Assembly (NCBI RefSeq): GCF_001017175.1
Contig: NZ_LCYG01000128.1
Span: forward strand, 1 to 40,407
DNA from: Microvirga vignae
GTDB lineage: Bacteria; Pseudomonadota; Alphaproteobacteria; Rhizobiales; Beijerinckiaceae
Reading direction: 5' to 3'
Length of the DNA: 40,407 nt
Below the pieces are notes generated by a model. It saw only the letters and a program-made list of their open reading frames with translations, searched no databases and had not been told where the DNA came from. Both the position numbers and the translations under genes were made by a program. How positions within the stretch are numbered: the first letter of the stretch is position 1; every line of letters starts with the position of its first letter. This document shows, one piece after another, positions 16,415 through 23,945 of the stretch.

Positions 16415-18127
16415 CTATCTCGAGGCGTTGATCTGAGGACGGCGCAGATGGCGTTCGAAGATATCCTGGCTTCTGCCGAAAGCGCTGAGCATCCCGTCTT
16501 CCAAAATTGCGATCTTGTCCGTGACGGGCAGGATTCCGGTGCGATGAGTAATCACGACGATCGTCGTTCCGTCGGCTTTGAGACTCTCGATAGCGTTGAA
16601 CAGGATCTGCTCGCCCTTGTAGTCCAGATGCGCATTGGGCTCGTCGAGCACGACAAGACGTGGCCGTCCGAAACAGGCCCGCGCAATGCCCAGGCGCTGG
16701 CGCTGTCCTGGACGGAGGCGCGATGTCGCCTCGCTCATCTCCGTGTCATACGCCTTGGGAAGGCGCATGATGATCTCGTGCATGCCCACCATTTGCGCCG
16801 CCCTGATGACCTCCGTCTGATCGGGGTCGGTCAGGCAACTGATGGCTTCTGCGACGGAAGCGCCGACCAGCTCGATCTCCTGAGGCAAATAGCCGACGTA
16901 AGATCCACCTACCGCTCGCCGCCATGTAGCCACTCCTATCGTGTCGAGCGTGATGCAGCCGATGGCGGGATTAGACAAACCGGCAATGAGATGTCCCAGA
17001 ACAGATTTTCCTGAACCGGACGGCCCGATCAGGCCGAGGCATTCGCCAGGAAGCAGGCGCAAAGAAACACCCTTCAAGACAAACGCGTTTCCGCCAGGGG
17101 GGCAATAGCTGACATCGGATACGGATAGATATCCAACGGGCTCAGGCAGTCTCAGCCTGTGCGGCTGCGTGGCCGGAGCCGTGGCCAGAACCTCGGCGAG
17201 GCGCCTGTATGCATCGCGCATGGAACTGATTGTTCTCCAGCCGCCTGCGACGCCTTCGATCGGGGCGAGCCCTCGTCCGAAGAGAAGGCTCGAGGCAAAA
17301 ATGATGCCTGGATTCCGCTGCTCTTCGAGCACGAGCCATGTCGCTACCCCCATGATGAGAACCTGTGCCAATGCCTTTGTCGGCCGCGCCAGAGCCTGAA
17401 CCCGCTCCGTCCGGCGGGCTGCCGTTTGGAACGCGGTCTTGGCCTCCTCGGCATCATTATGGACCTGCCGTACCGCTCCGTTGATCAGACCGAGGGCCCG
17501 GATGACAGAGAGGCTGTTGAGGGCATGCCACAGGTGGCTGAAGCTCCTGGCTTGGGCGCTCGCGGCCTGTGCAAGCGGCACTCGGGTGGTGATCTCTCCC
17601 ATGAGCGCGAAGCCGAATAGCAGAATTGCGCAGGCGGTACCGATCCCGCCGAGAAGCGGATCGAGGAAAAAGAGTACGCCGAGGAAGAGCGGGGCCCACA
17701 GCAGATCGAACAGCAGGGTCGAAATCGGGGATTCGATGAATTGGCGTAGCGTCCCGAGGTCGCGGTAGGCCTCGTTTGCCCGGCTGGAATTGACCTGTGA
17801 GGCATATTCGAACGTTGCCCATAGAACGACATGACGAAGCCGGTCATCCAGCCAGGTCGCAATGCGTGTGAGCGCCGCTCGGCGCACGGTATCAAGGAGA
17901 GCACCGGCAAGAACCGCCAGGCAGACGATCAGAGTCAGCATCACCAAGGTGTCGACGCTTCGGCTCGACAGAACACGGTCATAGACTTGGAGGAGATAGA
18001 TGGATGGTGCCAGGAGAAGCAGGTTGAAGCCACAGCTGTAGGCGAACACGAGCAGGAACGAACTCGTACATGCTGTCAGGGCGGCCTGTAGGGGTGTCTG
18101 CCGGATGCGGTTATCGACTGAGGTCAT
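16415..18127 (-). CDS. Type I secretion ABC exporter (PrtD family)
   Basis: 570 residues: an N-terminal six-span export domain (about 25-310) and an ATPase. It has no C39 peptidase or peptidase-like N-terminal domain, as in PrtD/AprD. Walker A GPSGSGKS lies near 368-375. The signature at about 471 reads LRPGQRQR instead of LSGGQ; LSPGQ is common in rhizobial PrtD proteins as I recall, but Arg in place of Ser is unusual because this Ser contacts ATP. Walker B VVLDEP and VVITH are intact. It should export unfolded C-terminally signalled proteins, most likely the glycine-rich protein encoded just upstream. Confidence 0.95.
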   Translation of the reverse strand: MTSVDNRIRQTPLQAALTACTSSFLLVFAYSCGFNLLLLAPSIYLLQVYDRVLSSRSVDTLVMLTLIVCLAVLAGALLDTVRRAALTRIATWLDDRLRHVVLWATFEYASQVNSSRANEAYRDLGTLRQFIESPISTLLFDLLWAPLFLGVLFFLDPLLGGIGTACAILLFGFALMGEITTRVPLAQAASAQARSFSHLWHALNSLSVIRALGLINGAVRQVHNDAEEAKTAFQTAARRTERVQALARPTKALAQVLIMGVATWLVLEEQRNPGIIFASSLLFGRGLAPIEGVAGGWRTISSMRDAYRRLAEVLATAPATQPHRLRLPEPVGYLSVSDVSYCPPGGNAFVLKGVSLRLLPGECLGLIGPSGSGKSVLGHLIAGLSNPAIGCITLDTIGVATWRRAVGGSYVGYLPQEIELVGASVAEAISCLTDPDQTEVIRAAQMVGMHEIIMRLPKAYDTEMSEATSRLRPGQRQRLGIARACFGRPRLVVLDEPNAHLDYKGEQILFNAIESLKADGTTIVVITHRTGILPVTDKIAILEDGMLSAFGRSQDIFERHLRRPQINASR

Positions 18128-18201
18128 TGCGATAAATCACGGCTCGTGCTTCGCGTTCTCTGCGCGCCCGACTGTTCGAATATGCGCGGCATAAGGGGAA
18201 A

Positions 18202-18228
18202 GGATCCGGCAGGCGTGCCACCGGATCC
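18202..18228 (-). terminator. Hairpin between substrate and exporter genes
   Basis: GGATCCGG (18202-18209) pairs with CCGGATCC (18221-18228), with a further GCA/TGC pairing inside. On the transcribed strand TTTCCCCTTAT follows. It lies in the 114-bp gap between the glycine-rich gene and the exporter, so it could act as a partial terminator that favours substrate over exporter mRNA. Confidence 0.6.
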
Positions 18229-18241
18229 CAGGGTGAAAACT

Positions 18242-19015
18242 TTATCCGTGTGCGTCCGGATAGTGATCGCTCTCGCTATACTCAATCAGCTTATTGTGAA
18301 CCTCGAAATTCGTAGGATGGACTAAGGAGAACACGACCGGCCCGCCATCGGCGCTGTTGCCGTTTCCACCATCGCCGCCGATGCCTGCGACCTGGTAAGC
18401 GCCTTGGTCGAAATACGCGAAGTTCTTCTGATCGGCCGATGTCGGAGCGTTGATATGTGCGGTGTTGCCGCCGGTATCCAGATACTGGTCGCCGTTGGAG
18501 CTGGCCCAGCCGCCCTTGCCGGTGCCGTAGCCTTTTCCGCCGTCTCCGCCTTCACCATAGCCGCCATAACCGCCGTAGCCACCCTTACCGCCATGGCCGC
18601 CGTCGCCGCCGTCGCCGCCTTCACCGTAGCCGCCTTTGAGATCGTGGGCTTTCTTGCCGCCATGGCCGCCATAGCTACTGTCGCCGCCGTCGCCGCCCTT
18701 GCCGCCATCACCACCATAGCCGCCTTTGCCGCCATAGCCTCCGGTGCCATCGCCGCCATAGCCGCCCTTGCCGAACCCTTTGCCGTCGCCTCCGTCGGCA
18801 TCCCATTTTGCGTAGGCGTCGACCGTGTCTCCGACATCTGCCTTGATATGGGCGCCATACGCGTAGTTATCCGGCTTGAAGACTGCCGTATCGTTGTCGG
18901 TCTGGTTACCTGAATTCTTGCCGTCGCCGCCGTTGCCGGCATTGCCGCCGCTGGTGTCGATGTGATCGAACTTGATCGTGTCTGACGCATCTAAACTCGG
19001 ATACCATGATGGCAT
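18242..19015 (-). CDS. Glycine-rich repeat protein, likely type I secreted
   Basis: 257 residues from ATG 19015, five bases after GGGAGG. After an N-terminal segment with GGNAGNGGDG, residues about 80-190 are nearly all Gly with Asp, Lys, Tyr and His in GGYGGDGG and GGKGGYGG units. The C-terminal part reads FDQGAYQVAGIGGDGGNGNS and ends without a signal peptide anywhere. The same C-terminal block occurs in the divergent gene at 19292, so the two are paralogous. Position at the head of the HlyD/PrtD operon and lack of a Sec signal point to export by that system. The sequence looks superficially like mycobacterial PGRS, but relationship is doubtful because of low complexity. Confidence 0.85.
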   Translation of the reverse strand: MPSWYPSLDASDTIKFDHIDTSGGNAGNGGDGKNSGNQTDNDTAVFKPDNYAYGAHIKADVGDTVDAYAKWDADGGDGKGFGKGGYGGDGTGGYGGKGGYGGDGGKGGDGGDSSYGGHGGKKAHDLKGGYGEGGDGGDGGHGGKGGYGGYGGYGEGGDGGKGYGTGKGGWASSNGDQYLDTGGNTAHINAPTSADQKNFAYFDQGAYQVAGIGGDGGNGNSADGGPVVFSLVHPTNFEVHNKLIEYSESDHYPDAHG

Positions 19016-19291
19016 TGCTGCCTCCCTGTGATGTTTTCCCGAGAAGGGCGAGATTCCGGCTGGGAATCGCGCCACGCCGTGATTATGGGATTGCCCACCT
19101 GTCGGCTGTAGAGACCACTTTGAATGCTCGCACGTCACCTGAAAGTGTGATCGTTCCTTCGAAGGTGTGACATACGATCGGATGAGAACTCGCCCGAATT
19201 GATCTCTCGGGTTTCCTGCCGAGTCACGTCACACTGGACGACATCGTCATTACAGGTCGGCAGATTTACTGCCCTAGTCGAGAGTCAGACG
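19016..19291. promoter_or_regulatory. Divergent promoter region of the two glycine-rich genes
   Basis: 276 bp shared by both starts. It contains the perfect palindrome CCTTCGAAGG (19156-19165) and two spaced copies of an AAG(G)TGTGA string around it (19143 and 19162). These could be regulator sites, perhaps for the LuxR-type protein nearby. No clear sigma-70 pair was identified. Confidence 0.3.
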
Positions 19292-20374
19292 ATGTTGTTT
19301 CGGCGCGGAAGAGATGATGCATTCCGGCTAGGCGAACCGAGTTATTCCCCGAGCAGCATCCGCCCTCTCGATGATCAGGGTACATCGCAGGGGGATGAGC
19401 ATAGCTCTCCCTACCAGCGGGAGCATTCCAACACGAAAGAGAGCATCGAGACGGGGTATAACCATCACGAGGTGTATGACCTTGCTCCCTGGCAAGCGGA
19501 CACTTCTCGGCATACCTTGGAGGGCAGGACAGACGGCCTCGGCGCTCTGTTGACCGATGGAGGAACTGCAGGAAATGGCGGACATGGCGCTTTCATTGGC
19601 GCAATGGTGGACTCCGACGTCGCGATTTATATTCCGCTCAACATTGCCATAGACGCCTATGGAGGAGAGGCGACGGCTACTCAGATCGATGCCGTCGTCT
19701 TCAATCACCATACAGGTCAGATAGCCGGGACTGGCGGCGGCGGAGGTGAGGGCAACACTGGCGGGGGCGGTCATGCAGCAGCCATCTGGAGCGCGGGCCA
19801 CACAAGTGAGGAGACACAAAGCGGCCATGCAGGATCGTCGTCGTCCCTACATCCCGAGACGGCATCTATCTTTGGAAGCGCCGGACACGCCGGCAACGGC
19901 GGAGACGGCATCTTTCTCGGAGCCATGTTGGACATGGATGTCGCGGTCTATGCTCCAATCAACATTGCGATCGGCTTTGGCGGCAACGTAACGGCTATCC
20001 AGTACAATTCCGTTGTCTTCGACCAAGGAGCAGTTCAAGTTGGAGGAATTGGCGGTCAAGGCGGCAACGGTAACAGCGCCGTCGGAGGTTCAGGATTCTG
20101 GTCTCTTCTGCATTCAGACACCGTGCACACCGGCGGAGGGGCCGCCGGCAATGGAGGTGACGGCGTCTTCGTCGGCATCATGAACGACAATGATGTCGGG
20201 ATCTACGCACCCATCAACATTGCCATTGGCGGATCGGCTATTGGTTCATCAGGGTCTTCGGGAGAGTTGCACTATTCCGGCGATTGGCCGAGCGACGTGA
20301 TGGATGGCTATGGCGGCCTTGATCTGAACCATGGCATCGAGATGCTGATCCATGATCTTATCGATCCGACATAA
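19292..20374 (+). CDS. Glycine-rich triple-repeat protein, likely type I secreted
   Basis: 361 residues from ATG 19292; a TTG at 19199 is possible but ribosome sites are weak for both. The first 85 residues are polar. Three repeats start near 89, 195 and 281, each a Gly turn AGNGG(D/H)G followed by a hydrophobic strand ending in DVA(I/V)YxPxNIAI. Between repeats 2 and 3 lies VVFDQGAVQVGGIGGQGGNG, also present in the divergent neighbour. The regular Gly turns and strands suggest a beta-solenoid-like secreted protein. There is no Sec signal peptide. Secretion by the adjacent PrtD/HlyD pair is inferred. The function is unknown; surface or biofilm matrix roles are possible. Confidence 0.8.
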   Translation: MLFRRGRDDAFRLGEPSYSPSSIRPLDDQGTSQGDEHSSPYQREHSNTKESIETGYNHHEVYDLAPWQADTSRHTLEGRTDGLGALLTDGGTAGNGGHGAFIGAMVDSDVAIYIPLNIAIDAYGGEATATQIDAVVFNHHTGQIAGTGGGGGEGNTGGGGHAAAIWSAGHTSEETQSGHAGSSSSLHPETASIFGSAGHAGNGGDGIFLGAMLDMDVAVYAPINIAIGFGGNVTAIQYNSVVFDQGAVQVGGIGGQGGNGNSAVGGSGFWSLLHSDTVHTGGGAAGNGGDGVFVGIMNDNDVGIYAPINIAIGGSAIGSSGSSGELHYSGDWPSDVMDGYGGLDLNHGIEMLIHDLIDPT

Positions 20375-20709
20375 ACGTCTGCCCATCAGCACCTGCCTGA
20401 GGCTTGAATGTATTTGGGCAGAACGACGTCTTGCACCTTCGATCTTGTAAGCGGATGGACAGGAAGTGGATTTGACGCACTCGATCCCGGCTAACGATCG
20501 AGCCCTCTGTCTTTCGGGCCGCGGCATTCGCCCTTTCGCGGAACGCCACTGACGAGGATGTGCCGCTGCAGTCGAAGCTCTCTCGATGGATTAACTATAG
20601 GAGAAGTAAAGCCCGAGTTGTTCGCTCGGGACAGTAGACCGATGCTGCAAGCGCAGATCAAAATCGTCCCAGAAACGGCCAGGGCTGGGGACCTTCGGGG
20701 AGCACTGTC
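20375..20709. other. Intergenic region before the TAXI lipoprotein gene
   Basis: No gene found. A CCCGAG/CTCGGG hairpin (20612-20630) lies 80 bp before the next start. ACTATA near 20594 could be part of a promoter. Otherwise nothing I can support. Confidence 0.4.
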
Positions 20710-21897
20710 ATGTTTCGTTGCGTGAGCGTACTTGTCATTGCAGGCCTTTGCTTGGCCTTGGTAGGATGCTCAAACCAAAACTCCGTTACGGTACCTTTTA
20801 TCAAGCGACCAAAGGATCATGTCGCTGTCCGTTCATCGCCAGTCGAGAAGATCCCAGGACAGCGAGTGCAGACTACGCCTTTTAACAATTCGATCCGGAT
20901 CATCTCTGGGGAGGAAAACAGCACTTATTCACGCACGCTCGACAGCTTGTCGGAGATCTTGAGCCAGCGCCAAATACGCTTGCAGCCCATCGCCAGCCAG
21001 GGGCCGCTCCAGGATCTCGTGAGCCTCCTTCATCGCGCTGACATCGACACCGCGATCGTGCAAACAGACGTCATCGAGGGAGTGGCGAGCCACGTACAAA
21101 CGGCTGCTCGCGAGCGGCTGCGATATCTCTTTCAGGTTTCGAGCAAGGTCGTTCACGTTCTGGCGCCGCGTGACATCACCGACATCCGCCAACTTGAGGG
21201 CCGCAAGGTCAATATCAGTCGGCCCGGGAGCGATGCACATCTGACAGCCGGCCTGATGTTCGAAAAGCTCGGCATCAAGCCAGAGTTCACAACCTATGAT
21301 CAGGATACCGCGTACCAACGTCTTCGAGCGGGTGAAATTCAGGCCTCGATCCTTCTCGCATCGCATCCTTCGACCGAAGTTCTCGCCTTTCCATCGTCTG
21401 GTCGCTTTCATCTTCTCCCGATCGTTCTTGAAGAGGGCACATCGCATTACCGTTCGGTCCAGTTGACCGCCGACGAATATCCTCACCTGATTGAAACAGG
21501 GCAACAGGTTAGGACCATAGCGGTCGGCCGCATTCTCGTCGTGAGAGATTGGCCGGAGGAAAGCCGCCGCTACAAGCGTTTGATGAATTTGGCTGAGGTC
21601 ATAGACTCGCACCTTGATGAGTTGAAGCAATCCGACCAGGGGCTCCAACGAGGCGAGATCGATCTGCAGGCAGCGCCAGGCTGGCAGCGATTCAAGCCAG
21701 CGCAGAGCGTCATTGATAGGAGGTCCCGGCAAGCTGATGAGCAGCGTGCGTTCGAGAGATTGATCACGGCAAGCGGCGTCTGCTCCATGCCGCTCTCGAC
21801 GGCCATGCGCGAGCGCCTTTACAAGGAGTTCATCGACTGGCAGAGGGCGCGAGACAGGGCCGCACCTTCGCTAACATCCGGTTCCAGTCCCCAATGA
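20710..21897 (+). CDS. TAXI-family solute-binding lipoprotein
   Basis: 395 residues. The start MFRCVSVLVIAGLCLALVGC is a lipoprotein signal with the lipobox LVGC. From about residue 60 the fold resembles TAXI-type TRAP binding proteins: ISGEENSTYSRTLDSLSEIL, then TAIVQTDVIEG, VSSKVVHVLAP and DIRQLEGRKVNISRPGSDAH. Such proteins bind a small carboxylate, such as glutamate, and pass it to a TRAP permease. No permease gene is present here, and the C-terminal 120 residues exceed the usual family length. It may instead be a sensor or a structural lipoprotein. It follows the secreted glycine-rich gene on the same strand after 335 bp. Confidence 0.8.
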   Translation: MFRCVSVLVIAGLCLALVGCSNQNSVTVPFIKRPKDHVAVRSSPVEKIPGQRVQTTPFNNSIRIISGEENSTYSRTLDSLSEILSQRQIRLQPIASQGPLQDLVSLLHRADIDTAIVQTDVIEGVASHVQTAARERLRYLFQVSSKVVHVLAPRDITDIRQLEGRKVNISRPGSDAHLTAGLMFEKLGIKPEFTTYDQDTAYQRLRAGEIQASILLASHPSTEVLAFPSSGRFHLLPIVLEEGTSHYRSVQLTADEYPHLIETGQQVRTIAVGRILVVRDWPEESRRYKRLMNLAEVIDSHLDELKQSDQGLQRGEIDLQAAPGWQRFKPAQSVIDRRSRQADEQRAFERLITASGVCSMPLSTAMRERLYKEFIDWQRARDRAAPSLTSGSSPQ

Positions 21898-21968
21898 AGG
21901 GCTATGTGCTTGGCGTATGCCTGGATGTGGCTTGTTAGCAAAGCTGTTCGAAAAGGCGAGGCGGGGCT

Positions 21969-22149
21969 GTGAAGCGGCGAGGCTTAACCCCTGAACAGTA
22001 TGAGGCCCGCAAACCTATCTTTCGCTTCGACTTAGGAGGTTGGCCCTTCCAGAGACAGGCTCAAGGACAACGACAAAATCAACGGCTGGGTGTTTGTCGT
22101 TGGCGCCATGGCCTTCTTTATGCTGGTAAAATACCTTTCGACTCTATGA
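21969..22149 (+). pseudogene. Small single-span membrane protein, apparently frameshifted
   Basis: A GTG at 21969 after GAGGCGGGGCT opens a frame reading KRRGLTPEQYEARKPIFRFD. About 30 bp later coding sense jumps to another frame, where KDNDKINGWVFVVGAMAFFM and LVKYLSTL form a clean membrane span before TGA at 22149. Together they would make a roughly 60-residue protein with one C-terminal membrane helix. The shift lies between about 22033 and 22063. A sequencing error is an alternative to true decay. Confidence 0.4.
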
Positions 22150-22348
22150 CACCGGGCTCTCAATAGAAGCGTAATTCGCAGAAGCCCCTTCAAGGAACTC
22201 GACCCGCTCACAAACAAACGTTCATGAGCGGCAGGCGAAGGCGACGAGGGGAGGGGCCTGTACCTGTAATAATTACAATTTACCAGATAACATAGCCGAT
22301 TACCGCGATCCTGCGCGGCGTTCGGGCTGCACAACCGCCCCATAAGAA

Positions 22349-22395
22349 GGCCGCTATAAGAAAGCTTAACGGTTAGCGGCCGGGTCATTATTTTT
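22349..22395 (+). terminator. Hairpin with T-rich tail
   Basis: GGCCGCTA (22349-22356) pairs with TAGCGGCC (22374-22381); ATTATTTTT follows about seven bases later. It could terminate transcripts from the frameshifted gene. The gap 22150-22483 otherwise shows no gene. Confidence 0.4.
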
Positions 22396-22483
22396 CCTCC
22401 GTCGACCTTGACGGTTCAGATCAGCACCCCACTTACCGTGATGTTGTTACGTTGCAGCATAGCATTCAACTAAGGAGATGGTT

Positions 22484-22780
22484 ATGCCAAAGGCACCGAT
22501 CCCCCCGGACAACATTCGCAATCCGCCCTCGAAGCACTACACGCATTTCGTGCGCAATGACGCCAACTCGATTTCCGAAGTAGATTTCTACTACGGCCCT
22601 CGATACATCGGCGGCAAGGAAGGCCCCTGGGGTCGCAGTGATTTTCTGTGGACCACCTTGGGCAACAACACATACAAGCGCGATCCTGCCGACTATCACA
22701 TCGAACGGGAAGAGCCGCTGGACGAGTACGTGCCGCCGCGCTTCTGGGTAGACCCTCGTTGGGACTACCATCATTTGTGA
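22484..22780 (+). CDS. Hypothetical protein
   Basis: 98 residues from ATG 22484, six bases after AAGGAG; the ATG at 22478 touches the ribosome site and is less likely. The chain is polar and rich in Pro, Tyr, Trp and Asp (YYGPRYIGGKEGPWGRSDFLW, then VPPRFWVDPRWDYHHL). There is no signal peptide and no membrane span. I do not recognise the family. A strong terminator follows, so it is a stand-alone unit. Confidence 0.65.
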   Translation: MPKAPIPPDNIRNPPSKHYTHFVRNDANSISEVDFYYGPRYIGGKEGPWGRSDFLWTTLGNNTYKRDPADYHIEREEPLDEYVPPRFWVDPRWDYHHL

Positions 22781-22785
22781 TAGGT

Positions 22786-22812
22786 CGGGGCCGGTTCTCC
22801 GGCCCCGCTTTC
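22786..22812 (+). terminator. Rho-independent terminator of the hypothetical gene
   Basis: CGGGGCCGG (22786-22794) pairs perfectly with CCGGCCCCG (22799-22807) around TTCT, followed by CTTTC, six bases after the stop codon region of the 22484 gene. Confidence 0.75.
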
Positions 22813-22839
22813 AAAACGGAACAGCATCTTTTCTGCGGC

Positions 22840-23052
22840 CTACAAGCGCTTCGGCATGGGCCGCGCGAAACATTGTGGAAGGCCACGTCGGTGTAATCGG
22901 TCGCAGTGGCGCCTTCCGGCATAAGAGAGATAGCCGTCGAACCACGTCTCCCAAACGACCGTTTTTGAAGCCAAAGGATTAAAAGGAATAACGTCCGCTT
23001 TTGACCCAGTGCCGAGCTTCGCCTTCGATTGTTTTTGGCCGTTCTGTGCCAT
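22840..23052 (-). CDS. Small hypothetical protein
   Basis: 70 residues. The start is well supported: GGAGG lies about six bases before ATG 23052. The chain opens with a basic, polar stretch MAQNGQKQSKAKLGTGSK, then VIPFNPLASKTVVWETWFDGY and an Arg/His-rich tail. There is no membrane span or known motif. It diverges from the ECF sigma factor gene and shares its 141-bp upstream region, so stress-linked expression is possible. A shorter real end or a decayed tail cannot be excluded. Confidence 0.45.
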   Translation of the reverse strand: MAQNGQKQSKAKLGTGSKADVIPFNPLASKTVVWETWFDGYLSYAGRRHCDRLHRRGLPQCFARPMPKRL

Positions 23053-23159
23053 GGCTACCTCCTCTGAGAGATGAGGAAAGCCGCGACATCACCGGAGTAG
23101 GGCCGCAAGGCGTCAGCACAGCAATGACAGTACGCCTTGCCCGCGGCGCAAAATAGTCG

Positions 23160-23189
23160 GGAACCTTCCTGTTCGTGCCCCTGTCTAAT
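23160..23189 (+). promoter_or_regulatory. ECF-type promoter of sigma factor gene 1
   Basis: GGAACC (23160-23165), an 18-bp spacer and TCTAAT (23184-23189). The same pattern occurs before the second ECF gene and the GH1-like gene. The -10 ends only four bases before ATG 23194, so the message would be leaderless or start at a downstream codon. Confidence 0.65.
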
Positions 23190-23193
23190 CGGT

Positions 23194-23919
23194 ATGCCTG
23201 AGCAACCCACCTCCGAGCTGGAGTTGTCCGGCCTAGTCGATGCCGAACTCGTGCGCCTCGCGCGTGAGGGGAGTGCGTCCGCGCTGCGCCTGATCGTTCG
23301 GCGTCACAACCAGCAGCTCTATCGCGTCGCGCGGGCGATCGTCCGGGACGACGCTGAGGCCGAAGATGTGATGCAAGAGGCCTATTTGAGCGCGTTCCGA
23401 CATCTCGCAAAGTTCCGGGCCGATGCGAGCCTTTCGACGTGGCTGACGCGCATCGTCGTGAACAAGGCGGTGGACCGTCGCCAACGAGCGAACATCATGC
23501 TGCCGTGGGATACCCTCGATAGGATCGAGCAACCGGACGTCGCCGTTTTGCCGGATCGCGCGTCCGAGTTCGATCCGGAGCGGACCGTAGCCCGGAGCCA
23601 GATTCGCGACCTGCTGGAGCGCGCGATCGACAACCTGCCCGAACCGTTCCGCGTAGTGTTCGTGATGCGCATGGTCGAACAACTCGACACCAAGGAGACG
23701 GCATCCGCGCTCGGTCTTCCCGAAGAAACAGTGAAGACGCGTCTCCACCGCGCCAAGAAGCTCATGCGCAAGCAGGTGCAAACGACGCTTGCCTCGGCCC
23801 TGACTGACACTTTTCCGTTTCAGGACCCCCGTTGCGCCGCCTTCACCGACGCGCTGCTGGCTCGACTTGTCGAAGGGGGAACCGATCAGTCGGTCACGGC
23901 AGCATCGCTGAAGCGGTGA
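23194..23919 (+). CDS. ECF RNA polymerase sigma factor 1
   Basis: 241 residues. Region 2 spans about 20-90: the LYRVARAIVRDDAEAEDVMQ and STWLTRIVVNKAVDRRQR blocks bind the -10. Region 4 spans about 140-195: LPEPFRVVFVMRMVEQLDTK, then ETASALGLPEETVKTRLHRAK with the HTH that reads the -35. A C-terminal extension carries FPFQDPRCAAFTDALLARL with a single Cys, also found in the second ECF protein. No anti-sigma factor gene is next to it. The ferritin-like gene follows after 26 bp. It probably drives its own promoter and the other promoters of the same pattern. Confidence 0.92.
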   Translation: MPEQPTSELELSGLVDAELVRLAREGSASALRLIVRRHNQQLYRVARAIVRDDAEAEDVMQEAYLSAFRHLAKFRADASLSTWLTRIVVNKAVDRRQRANIMLPWDTLDRIEQPDVAVLPDRASEFDPERTVARSQIRDLLERAIDNLPEPFRVVFVMRMVEQLDTKETASALGLPEETVKTRLHRAKKLMRKQVQTTLASALTDTFPFQDPRCAAFTDALLARLVEGGTDQSVTAASLKR

Positions 23920-23945
23920 CCATCCACGACACCATGGAGGAGACC

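Noticed and set aside
18322..18990. Ala/Met/Thr-rich frame within the glycine-rich gene
   Set aside because: It is the shifted reading of GGC-rich codons; the Gly frame has a good ribosome site and shared blocks with its paralogue.
20710..21897. Complete TRAP transporter
   Set aside because: Only a TAXI-type binding protein is present; no DctQ/DctM-type membrane genes occur nearby.
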